From NCBI RefSeq assembly GCF_000002985.6, contig NC_003281.10, positions 10,850,001 through 10,914,000 on the forward strand: a DNA stretch of 64,000 nucleotides. The letters run 5' to 3'. Shown here piece by piece: positions 44,389 through 55,600 of the stretch. How positions within the stretch are numbered: the first letter of the stretch is position 1; each line of letters starts with the position of its first letter. Both the position numbers and the translations under genes were made by a program. The DNA comes from Caenorhabditis elegans (taxonomy: Eukaryota; Nematoda; Chromadorea; Rhabditida; Rhabditidae). A model generated the notes under the pieces. That model ran no database searches. It was not told the DNA's origin and saw only the letters and a list, made by a program, of their open reading frames with translations.

Positions 44389-44688
44389 GTGAGTTTGTCC
44401 GGTTATGCCCTGCATTTTGCAAATGTTATGATATTTATAATTTTTATAAATAACATTTTTCAATTGTGGAAGACTGTTAGAGTTTCTTCTGCCAAATGTA
44501 CCTCCAGAATTTTTTATTTAGATGTGGTTAATGTTCATATCTCTGACCCCATGCCTGCCTGTGTATTAGTTGGAGTGGTCAGGACCAGTGTACATCTATA
44601 ACGTATGTAGTACCCATTATCTTTTTCCTAATCAATAACCTGTTGGTTCACCAAGTCATTCATTTTCTTATTCATTCTTCTTACAACC

Positions 44689-45732
44689 ATGATGAGAGGT
44701 TTTCCAATTTTTCGATTACCGCATAAACCACTACGTTTATTGCTGAAAACTATGGAGGTGCAAGATTTGTGAGTGCATTTTTTTCCCAACTGGAAACATA
44801 AATATTCTTATAAGTAGAAACAAGTTTTCAGAGTGAGGATATCGTTTTATTCAAAAACTGCCAAACATGCTGTTGAATCGTTGAATATGAAGCTCATATA
44901 TTTTTATATAACAATTTCTGGGACAATACAATTTGATATCTTCACTTATAATATGGAAGATCTCAATTTGAAATTGTCTGTGACACAATCTGAAGGAAGG
45001 AATTTGATTCGAGTGCACGGTGAAAAAGTAATGACAGGAATCAGTTTGCGGGAGTTTATAGATCAAATTCTTACAATATTCCATCAAGCAACTATTCATA
45101 AGCTATTTATTAAGCATATCGACTACGATTATCTAGAAGAATTCAATAATTTGAATATTCAACTTTTACACCTCGCGACTAGGAGCTCACTGAAACATTT
45201 TGCAAGACGATTCGATTTTCTAACTTTAGAGCAAATTACTTGGGAAACTCGAGATTTCCAGTCACTTGTGGGCCTCAACTTCAAACATTTAGAAACAAGA
45301 AGCACTTTTAAACTAGAAGACTTACTCGTTTCAAATACTTCTCAAATACTTATTCATGAACCATTGCCCCTAACAGATCTATGCATATTTCTAAAACATT
45401 GGATCAATGGATCAACTGAACGGCTGGAATTATTCCATATGCGTCTTCCTCAAAATTTTCAGAAGGAAGAATTTATTCAGAATGCCTTAAGTGGTATTAA
45501 ATACAAAAAACTGGACGTCGACCAAAAACTGGAGTTCGAAGCAGCTGTGGATGTATGGAAGGACTCACACAGAGAGGTGAAAAACGAGGGATTTGGAATC
45601 CAAAGGAGCGATGGTACCTACGCAATTATTGTTGTGTGTGATGAGTTTGCAACTAACAAGTATTTGAAGATGTTTGTTTGGAAGCCGATTGATTCAAGTA
45701 TCGGAGATCTCCTTAAAATTGCATCGTTTTAA
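44689..45732 (+). CDS. F-box / FBA_2 domain protein (fbxb-type)
   Basis: Two exons (44689-44768 and 44832-45732) give 326 residues. The N terminus carries a nematode F-box core (FPIFRLPHKPLRLLLKTMEVQDLVRISFYSKTAKHAVESL, residues about 4-45), which binds SKR/Skp1 in SCF ubiquitin ligases. The C-terminal half matches the FBA type 2 substrate-side domain, with the typical segment LTDLCIFLKHWINGSTERLELFHM. This pairing defines the large, fast-evolving fbxb family of Caenorhabditis. The adjacent ATG codons at 44689 and 44692 are both possible starts. No frameshift or stop breaks it, so it looks intact. It has no paralogue in the window, so it is an isolated member rather than part of an array. I cannot assign a number. 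Confidence 0.88.
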
Positions 45733-46376
45733 ATGTTAGTTTTGATTTTTTCTTTGTATTTTTGCGCTAAAATACGGTAAATCTTTTGTTTAATGCGAAG
45801 AGGTACGCACCTTTAATGAGTACTGTAATTTTAAACTTATTTTTTGCCGCGTGGTTTCCGTTGCTCGAGCCAAAAAAATGCCGAAGTTATTTATTAGAAT
45901 TTATTCTTGATTTTAATCGATAAATATATATTATTTACCACAAACCATTTCGACTTTGATCAAAGCTTTGATTTAAATATATTTAATCTTAAATTTCCCG
46001 CTGCAAACGCGCTCGCTGACACGGCGCAGAGATAAGAGGGCGCCAGAGAAGTTTTGAGAGAAATCATTTTTTTGAATTTTATTTTCAATGTTTCCTGAAT
46101 TTCAGCTCAATTAAAGCGGAAAATGTTTATTTTTGCAGAGTATCTACGTGGTCACAAGAGGAAACTTGTACAAAATTAATTTAAATGTTAAACATCTATT
46201 TTAAAATGATTTATTATTTATTTTTCTGTTGAATAAATTGAATAAACTTAAATCTTGAATTTAAATCGTGAAATTTAAATCGTTTTGTAATTCTGGTTGC
46301 CAATTTACCAGTTCATTTCTATTTTATTAACAATTTCCGCACAGATCATCAGTTTCCCTTCCAGGAATCCCAAAAA
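45733..46376. other. intergenic spacer F-box gene / com-1
   Basis: It contains a CACCTTTAATGAGTACTGTA repeat fragment (about 45808) and a GC-rich patch, CGCTGACACGGCGCAGAGATAAGAGGGCGCC (46013-46043). Acceptors lie at 46138 (TTTTTGCAG) and 46364 (CCCTTCCAG), the latter 12 nt before the com-1 ATG. The leader of com-1 may be trans-spliced at 46364. Confidence 0.5.
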
Positions 46377-49300
46377 ATGGACAGATATTACGGTAGCCAC
46401 GTGGCAAATTCAAGTTTTGACTCATTTATGCAATCTGTGGATCCATTTGAGCCAACACCGAAACGAAGATCCACTGGAGAGGTAATTATGCGAAAAAATC
46501 CGGAAAAGCTCGAACTTCAGAGGTTTTTCCAGCTTTTCAAGGAGAATTCTTGAGAAATTGGAAAAAACATAGAAAAACTGGCAGAGTTTGCTCAAATTTT
46601 TGTATATAAATGACTGCCTTTGTCAATTTTTGCAGAATATTGTTGAAAATCGAACAATTTCATCAAAACATTGCTGAAAATACAGAAAACCTGAAAATTT
46701 CAATGTTTTTCGAGTTTTATGCAGAAAAATGCGATAATTTTCGCCTGAAACTCGTTTTTTTTCAAAAAATCTTTTAGAAAATTGAAGTTTTGAGTATGCT
46801 AAAACAATAAATCAATTTTTCCAAAAATTTGCGCGTCAAATATGGTGTATTAAGTACGCAATTAGAAGTTGTGCAAACACCACTAATATTACACCATATT
46901 TTACGCGCAAATGTGAATATTTTGTCTTAAAATTGCAGTTTTTGAAAAAAAAAAAGGTTTTTTTTTCAATTTTCTCAAAATTTCAGTCGGACAGCATCGC
47001 CCGAGCCATCAGAAATGCTTTGGATCCCGAGCTACAGTACCCCCAGCCATCAATCGATATTTTTGGACCGTCTACATCAAATTTTGGAAATTATGAAGAA
47101 AATGATGAATCAATTCTGGCAATAGTATCCTCAACACATTCTTCACAAGAATTGAGCACAACAACGGATAGGGAAAAACCGCCGAAAAAAGTGAAAAAAG
47201 AGAAGAAAATTGGAGAAAAATTCCCGATTTTCAACTCCAAACCGGCGCATCAGCCGATTATGGATGATTTTTTATCACCTGATGATATCGAGGTGATTAA
47301 TGGGATTTTTTCTATAAAATCCCGGAATTTAAGATAAAAATCTAGAAAAAAAGTTTTCCATTGAAAATTAGAGTTTTGACTTATAAAAAAATCGCGACGA
47401 GACCCATTTGAACAAAATGCGTGCGCCTTTAAATTTAAACTCTGATTTTGAAAATTCATTAAAATTTGAATTTTAAAAATTTTTCGGAAAAAATTGCATC
47501 AAACTTTTGATATTCATTCATTTTTTCTTAAAATTGGTTGAAAAAACTCAAAAAATTCTTAATTTTTCAAATTTTCAAGTTTTCTGATTTAAAATTTTTC
47601 TTTACGTTAAAAAAATTAAAATAAACTATAAAAAATGCTTCAAATTCTTTGAAAAAAAAAATCAAAAAAAAGACCGATTTTTCTTGAAAAATCCAATTCC
47701 TAAAAACCTTCTTGCTACAAATTCTGCAAAAATTCAAAACTCACAGAATTTACAGAGAAAATAAAAGCTCAAAAAATTCGTATTTTTAGCAGAAATTCAA
47801 AGTTCTAAACAATTTTGCGCGTCAATAAAATTGGATTTGAAAAAAATTAACCTGAAACTTGTAAAAAAATTATTTAAAAAAAATTTTTTAAAAAATCGCT
47901 CAATTTTAATATTTTTTGTTGAAACAATATGGCTAAAATTTCTAATATTTAGAGCAAATTATCAAAACGGTCCAAATCTCATAAAAAGTTTCTGAAAAAT
48001 TCCAAATTTTCTGTATTTCCAGCGCTACCGTAACCGTCCCCGGAAACCATACGTAAAACAAATTCGAATGGACGATTATCTATTCAAAGCCCGTCGAATT
48101 GATAAAGGATCACGAGAATTTGGATTACACACAACACACGAACCAAAACGTGGAAGCAAGAAAAAACGGGATTCGATTGAAAGTCTTGAAGTTGAAAATA
48201 TTCAGAAACCATCGAAAAAGCACAATGAGCAACATCAAAAGAAGCCTGAGCAACTCGATTTCACACTGGCATTCACTACGCCGAGTCCGGCAAGAAATCG
48301 CCAAAAAACTTCGAAATTGACAAAGTTTTTCGAGAAAAATCCATCGAAAACTTCTAATCGAGGTGAATATTTATTTTCAATTGTTTTTTTGAAAATTAAA
48401 AATTCAAAAAAAATTATTTAAAAAAATCTGGAAATTATTGGAAATAATTTTTAGTTTTTTTCGAACATAAAAAAAACGTGTTTTTTGCTTAAATTAATTT
48501 AAAAAAAGATTCTCTAGAAAAGATTTCCGCTTTTTTTGAGATTTTCGAGAAATATCGAATATTTGAAAAAATTTCATTGAAATATACGGAAATGAGCTGG
48601 AAATTTAAAATTTTCTTTTTTTTTTTAAACGAAAATTCGAAAAAATAATTCCATTTATCAGAGAGTCGGTTCTTTAAAAAAATTTTTAAAAACAGAAAAT
48701 TTTAAAATCGAGAAGCAAATATTTCCCATATATATGGGAATCGAAACAGTAAAAAATATTTTCTAGATCGTTAAAATTTCAAAAATTTCCGTTTTTTCAG
48801 AGATTTTTAAAGAAAATCGAATATATGAAAAATTTCATTAAAGAAATAGAGAAATGAGCTGAAATTTTGGGATTTTTCGATTTTTTTTAATTAAAAAAAA
48901 ATCAGAAAATCGAGAAAAAATTTCTTGATTTTTTTAAAGATTTTCAACAGCAAAATAAATTAAAAAATTAAAAAAAAATTATTTCCAGATTCGAAAATTG
49001 AAAACCGTTCGAATTCTTCATCTATCATGTACAATGATCCATCTGCCTACTCAAATGATAGTATTTTGGATGATACAATTATCTCCTCAACACCTCCTGA
49101 TAAATCATCATTTCTCGCTGAAACTATGCCACTAGCGACACCAAGTCCCAAGAATTTGACACCAAAAAGAGCTCTTCCGACTTCTAGTGCTCGATCGATA
49201 TTCGGACACGTTGTGCTGCCGAATCCGATGAAACGAAAGGATTTAGGTGTTCTGGCAGCAGTGGAGAAGGTTGGAAATTTCTGAAAATCTGGAATTGGAG

Positions 49301-51784
49301 AATAATTGTGGTCTCGCAGCGAAGATTCTAAAAATAGATAAAATCAAAATTTTCTAAAATTAAAAAATGCGGAATTTTTTTAAATTGCATTTTTGAACCC
49401 AAATTTTTTCGAAACGTTTTGTTCATAAAAAAGTTTGTAAAAATTCAAAAAAAATTTAAAATTTAGAAAAAAATGCAGAAATTGCCCAAAAGCTAAAGAA
49501 CAATGCAATTTTTTTAATGTGAAAAATAAACACAATATTGAAAAAAATAAATATTTGAAAATAATTCAGAATTAAAAAAAATCAAGCAACTGTTCAATTT
49601 TTTAAGGTAAAAAAAAAATTCAAAATCAAAAATATTGTAAATCTATAAAGATTCACGAAACTTTTTTATTTAAAAAAATTCTGAAAAACTCTTAAAAAAT
49701 TATTTTAAAATTCCTATTTTTTTAAAATTTCAGAAAAATTACAAATATGTATTTTTTAAAATTTTTTATTTTCTATTTGGAAAGATATAAATTCAGAAAT
49801 ATTTAGACCTTTATACTGAATTTTTGTCAAAAATTGAAAAAATCAATTAAATCCCAATTCCAAATAAATTTAATATCAAAACACTTAAAAAAATTTTTTA
49901 AAAAGGTAAATCTGTAAAGATTTGGAAACCTTTTCATTGGGAAAATTCTGAAAAACTCAAAACTTTCTTTTGGAGTACAAATTTGAAAATAAATTCAGAA
50001 AAATTACAAAAATGTAATTTTTAATTTTTTTTTCCAATTCAAAAAGTTAAAAAAAAAAAGAAAGAATCGAATTTTTAGATCAAAATTTTTTTTTATTGTG
50101 AAGAAAAATAAATTCCAAAAAAATACTGAATTTTTGTCAAAAACAAATTCAAAAAATTAATTAAATTTTTATTTCAAAATGAGCAATATGAGAAAAAATT
50201 GTGCACTCAAAAATTTAAAACTTAAATTCGATTTTTTTCAGGACCGCCAGCCATTGAAACAAGCGAAACGTCAAAAGACGACTGGCTCAAGTAAAAAGGT
50301 AAAACTTCTCCCATAAATTGGCTTTTCGCTACGTGGCCGCGAAAAAACTCGGTCACAGGCACATTTTTCCTCAAAAATTTCTGAAATTTCTGAAATTTTC
50401 AGCCAGAATTCGACTATCCATCGTCGCCAATCACACTTCACGATGAGCAGGAGGAGCAGGATCTGAAATTGAGAACACCCGAGCGAAAGACTCTGCAAAA
50501 CGAAGAGGCGCAGAGAAAACAATTCGGACGCCACATGTCAGAACGTGAACAACTCATGAAACAACTGGTAGATCAAAAGTTTCGAGAAGAGCGAGAGAAT
50601 GGAGATTTAGAGAGTCGAAGGGCTCAATTGAAGGATGGACAAGTGATTCGGAATAAGGAAATGAGGAAGAATTTGATGCACGGAGCCGCGTGCAAGTGTT
50701 GTAGAGCTTATTATGATGGTCTCGAGATGGATGAAAAGGAGAAGGAACAGTATATTAATCAGGTGCATATTATAAGACTGCCCTGGAATTTTCAAGAAAT
50801 TTGGAGTGAAATTTTCGGAAATTCAGTCAAAACTCTATATAACCAAATTTTTTCAAGGTTTTTAAAAAATCGAATATTTCAATTTGGGTTTTCCAATTTT
50901 TATATTTTTATTTTCCAGTTAGCTCCAAAAAAAAAAAGATTTCTTGAAAAAAATTTCAATAAAAAAGTTTTAACGAAACTGAGGTTTCACGTGGTGTCAG
51001 AGTGTCTCATATCGGTTTGATCTACGTTGATCTACAAAAAATGCAGGAGTTGAGACGCAGACTTCTCAACTTATTTCGCATGATTAAGAACGTGCTGACG
51101 TCACATTTTTTGGCCGAAAAATTCCCGCATCTTGTAGATCAAACCGTGATGGGATAGGCTGACACTACGTGAGGTTTTTAAAATTCAATTTTGCAATTGT
51201 CATATTTTCCAGCTTGTTCAAAAAATATTCAAAAAGTGAAAAAGTGATGCGAGGTTTTTTTTTTGGTTTTTAATAAACCCAGTTTATTAAAAAAATCTTA
51301 TTTTTCTATTTTCGGGTTTTCAATTTTCCTTTTTTCATACTTTTCGAAATCTTAATTTTCTTTCTATTCGGGTTTTTTTTTAGAAAAAAAACATATTTTT
51401 CGGTTTTTTCAACTTTTAGATTTTCTGGAAAAAAATTCGACAAAAAGTTTGAATAGAAATTAGAGACAATTCTCCTCGTGGAGTACACACGAGCTGCGTA
51501 AATCGACAAAACACCGTCATTTCAAAAAGTGAAATTCTGAGCGCCACCAAAAATCCCCTTTTTTCTTTTTTGCAAAAACCCCGAAAATGTTAAAATTTTT
51601 CCAGATCAGTCGCCACCGCTACGTGCACCAACCACTTCCAGACACTCCAGAACGGTATTGGGATTTGACAATGGGACCACGAGATGAGGACAGCGGAAAT
51701 CATGTACAAATGACACAGAGCCGACGATGGGAAGATATAGCAGAGAAAATGGAATGGCCGACTGGAATCAATACGTGGAATTAA
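46377..51784 (+). CDS. com-1: CtIP/Sae2/Ctp1 homologue, DNA-end resection factor
   Basis: Seven exons (46377-46481, 46987-47292, 48023-48362, 48989-49269, 50242-50298, 50403-50762 and 51605-51784) join in phase to 542 residues. Most of the protein is Ser/Lys-rich and probably disordered. It has several S/T-P sites (TTPSPAR, ATPSPKNLTPKRALP) that fit CDK control of resection. The conserved Sae2 C-terminal domain is clear: a charged helix (FGRHMSEREQLMKQLVDQKFREERE), the CxxC-type cluster CKCC (residues 460-463) in HGAACKCCRAYYDGL, and ISRHRYVHQPLPDTPERYWDL with the RHR motif (486-488) needed for DNA binding. COM-1 acts with MRE11-RAD50 to clear SPO-11 from meiotic breaks and favour homologous repair. 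The conserved C-terminal domain spans exons 6-7, whose intron holds a MITE. Confidence 0.94.
46828..46911. repeat. TTTGCGCGTCAAATATGGTG inverted repeat
   Basis: In com-1 intron 1, TTGCGCGTCAAATATGGTGTA pairs with TACACCATATTTTACGCGCAA. The hairpin is about 84 bp and belongs to the GCGCGTCAAAT family also present at 14020 and 52082-52292. Confidence 0.8.
50988..51171. mobile_element. GGTGTCAG-family MITE, copy 2 (full)
   Basis: This 184-bp palindromic element in com-1 intron 6 has termini CACGTGGTGTCAG and CTGACACTACGTG. The flanking direct repeat AGGTTT (50982-50987 and 51172-51177) may be the target duplication. The interior carries GTTGATCTACAAAAAATGC, GAGACGCAGA and GTGCTGACGTCAC. Confidence 0.87.
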
Positions 51785-52647
51785 TTGAAACATATCACTT
51801 CTTATTTTATTTATTTTCATATGAATATGTGTATTTATTGATTTTTTAGCCAAAAAACCTCTGTGGCCTAGTTTTACAAATCCTAGGGCACATTCTCAAA
51901 ATTAGCGAATATTTCAAAAAGAACGATTTCTCTGGAAAATCGCACAGTTGGTGTGCGCAATTTTCACAATTTCCTCGTGGCCGAGCTTTGAAATCTTAGG
52001 TCATGATTCATGATATTCTCCACTAGAACTCACAAACACATATTACTGGAACTGAGAATGCGTATTACACAACGTATTTGACGCGCAAAATATCTCGTAG
52101 CGAAAACTACAGTAATTCCTTTAATGACTACTGTAATGTCGATTTACGGGCTCAGCGATATTCAATTTTCTTTAGTTTTTTTTCAAATTGTTATTTTTCA
52201 CCGATATATAAATTATTTCCGTAAATCAACACAACCGCTACAGTACACGTTTAAAGAAGTACTGTAGTTTTCGCTACGAGATATTTTGCGCGTTGATTGT
52301 AAAATCGAAACAAAAGAATAATAATAATTGCTCTGAAATTAGATTACTCCTGCTCAATTTCGTTGCTACATATTTTTATGGCTCTTTTTCTCTGGCTACT
52401 CCCCTCCTTCAGTCATAATTCCATGCTTTGTCGGCTCGACACGGCTCATTTTCACCAATTTTCTCGCTGAAATTTGAGTTTTTAGATTTTTATTCATGTT
52501 TTAGTTTTCAATTTTGAATTTGAATTCCAAAGCCACGCACATTTTTTTTGCAATTTTTTAGAGTTAAAATAGACATCTCGCAGAAAATTTGAATTACCCG
52601 CCAAAATTTGTTCACAAAAAATTTGAAATTCTGTTTTTTTTTTCAGA
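51785..52647. other. intergenic spacer com-1 / unc-119 with hairpin
   Basis: It contains one or two GTGGCC...CTAGG remnants (51870-52005) and a long hairpin (about 52082-52292). The hairpin arms are GCGCAAAATATCTCGTAGCG / CGCTACGAGATATTTTGCGC, with inner TACTGTAGTTTTCGC copies. Downstream is a less AT-rich stretch (52360-52460, GGCTACTCCCCTCCTTCAG; GTCGGCTCGACACGG) that could be the distal unc-119 promoter. A strong acceptor (T-run, TTTCAG) ends at 52646, one base before the upstream ATG. Confidence 0.6.
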
Positions 52648-55600
52648 ATGACCGGCGGAAATGAGCAGCGGGCCGGAACCGCCAAAGGACGACGTGGAGC
52701 ACAAGACTGTGAGCACTTTTTCCATTTTTTTTTAACCCAAAGACCTTGAAATGACTTAAAAAATAACGAAAAAACAAAAATAATCACCTGGTATTTGCTA
52801 AAAATAGTTAAAAGTGTTCCTATTTTTGGAAAATCTGTCTGAAAAAATATGTTTTTTTTCTTCTTTTTTGAAACATTTTTAAACATTGGCAACGACACTC
52901 CAACATCCCGCAGCTGGCCGTTGCTGAAAAATTTCTAGGCCTCGAGTGACGTCACTACTGATCAGTCTCAGGCCACGTGAATTTCTAGGCCACCGATAGC
53001 GTCATTTCTTTTCCAATTGCGAGCACACCCAGGACAAATTTGAAATTCTCTTCCATTTGCGTTTACAAAGTTTTCTAGGCCATCGGTGACGTCATTACTC
53101 TTCCAATAACGGTTCTTCTGCTTTCTAGGCCACAAGTGACGTCATGGCATTGCCTATGCCATTTTCACTCTTCCATTAGAAGCTGTGGAGGTTTTTAGGC
53201 CATCTATGACGTCATATATATATATTTTTTTTTCCATTTTTCACAAATCCCAGTTACTTTTCACAAGCCGGATCGTCATTTACAAAACGAAATAAAAAAG
53301 AGGAAATCATGTTATTCATGTTTTTAGTTCCTCTTCATCACATGCACACTCGCTTCTCTTCCTCCCTCTATTTAGTATGTGCCACGTCTCTTTTAAGCCC
53401 CCGACAGCTACCCCTCCATTTTTTCCCTCTCGTTCCTCTTGACATTTTGCTTTTCGTTTCCGCTTTTTCTTTTTTGTCTCCTTTTTCTCGTGTCTTATGT
53501 TCTTGGAAGGAAGAAGAGAGAAGCTTTATAATCACCATGGTAACGGGGGTGCTCCGCGAGCTCCAAGAACAACGCAATTAGTGGAAATGAGAACAAGAGA
53601 AGGGGGCTTAGAAGCATCCTGAAATGTGTGTGGAAGAGGAATGACTTCATAAGTAATGCTGGCCTAGAAACCTTCAAAACCTCCCGTGAACGAGAGATGA
53701 CGCCATGAATATCAGTGCTCGGAAACCTCACTTTCAGTGACCTAAGATTCTGCACGGCCACCATAATGACGTCACTAGAAGCCTATAAAATGCAAGTGGC
53801 CTAGAAACCGTCCAGGGTACGGCCAACAAAAAGTGGCTAAAAAGATTAATAGCATCATATTTAATAGATGCTATTTATATGATGACTGGCAACAAAAGAA
53901 TGCCAATTTTCTCTCCAAAAGTAGCTCCAAAGTTCGGTGGCCTAGAAATCCATCTACGGCCGCCTACATGACGTCACTCATAGCCTAGAAACCACGGGCG
54001 ACCAACAATTTTCGAAAAAATTGTGAGAAAAAAGTCGAAAATTCTCCGGAAATGTTTGCGAGAAGAAGTTCGGTGTTCAAAGACAATATTTGACCAGGTT
54101 CCTTTTTCTGCAATAAACAAACATTTTCCCTTTCCCTCTTGGGGAAAACGGGCGGCTCCAATCGGAAACGCGAACAATTTTTATTATGCTTGTCTATTCC
54201 TAGACGATTATTGGTTCCCACAAATGAATTTGAAATTATTGTGAAACTCTAGTTATTTTGCAATTGTTTTGTGCCAAGCTTCAGTAAAAGAAGTAGAATT
54301 TTATAGTTTTTTTTCTGTTTGAAAAATTCTCCCCATCAATGTTCTTTCAAATAAATACATCACTAATGCAAAGTATTCTATAACCTCATATCTAAATTCT
54401 TCAAAATCTTAACATATCTTATCATTGCTTTAAGTCAAACGTAACATTAAAAAAAATGTTTTGGAAAATGTGTCAAGTCTCTCAAAATTCAGTTTTTTAA
54501 ACCACTCCTATAGTCCTATAGTCCTATAGTTACCCATGAAATCCTTATATATTACTGTAAAATGTTTCAAAAACCATTGGCAAATTGCCAGAACTGAAAA
54601 TTTCCGGCAAATTGGGGAACCGGCAAATTGCCAATTTGCTGAATTTGCCGGAAAAACGGTAATTGCCGAAAGTTTTTGACACGAAAATGGCAAATTGTGG
54701 TTTTAAAATTTTTTTTTTTGGAAATTTCAGAATTTCAATTTTAATCGGCAAAACTGTAGGCATCCTAAGAATGTTCCTACATCTATTTTGAAAAGTAAGC
54801 GAATTCTATGAAAATGTCTAAAGAAAATGGGGAAACAATTTCAAAAAGGCACAGTTTCAAGTGTTTCCGAATTATACTAAATCCCTCTAAAAACTTCCGG
54901 CAAATTGATATCCGTAAAAGAGCAAATCCGCATTTTTGCCGAAAATTAAAATTTCCGACAAATCGGCAAACCGGCAATTTGGCGAAATTTGCCGGAAGGC
55001 AATTGCCGCCCACCCCTGTTCCAGAGGTTCAAACTGGTAGCAAAGCTCAAAATTTCTCAAATTCTCCAATTTTTTTTTGAATTTTGGCAGTGTACCAAAA
55101 TGACATTCAGTCATATTGGTTTATTATAGATTTATTTAGATAAAATCCTAAATGATTCTACCTTTAAAGATGCCCACTTTAAAAGTAATGACTCAAACTT
55201 CAAATTGCTCTAAGATTCTATTGAATTACCATCTTTTCCTCTCATTTTCTCTCACTGTCTATTTCATCACAAATTCATCCCTCTCTCCCTCTCTTTCTCT
55301 CTCCCTCTCTCTCTTTCTCTTTGCTCATCATCTGTCATTTTGTCCGTTCCTCTCTCTGCGCCCTCAGCGTTCCCCACACTCTCTCGCTTCTCTTTTCCTA
55401 GACGTCTTCTTTTTTCATCTTCTTCAGCCCTTTTTCGCCATTTTCCATCTCTGTCAATCATTACGGACGACCCCCATTAATTTTTGGATGTGCTCTGCGA
55501 GCAAGAGCACACGGAACTCATTTATTTTTTGTTGGAATTTCTTTTTCATTTTAGTTAGTTAAAAGGTTATTCAGTGCAAAAATTGATTTTTTGCTCTTTT

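Larger units (their letters stand above)
43576..44688. other. intergenic spacer athp-1 / F-box gene, three mobile elements
   Basis: From left to right it holds a short TTGCCG element (about 43700-43803, ending GCCACCCATCCCTG), a 289-bp inverted repeat (43907-44195) and a compact palindrome of the GGTGTCAG family (44283-44388). About 300 bp then remain before the F-box gene, with no clear motif. Confidence 0.75.

Noticed and set aside
53309..53581. 90-codon frame in unc-119 intron 1
   Set aside because: The frame is pyrimidine-driven (Phe/Ser/Leu-rich) with no splice partners. The patch is better read as regulatory DNA.
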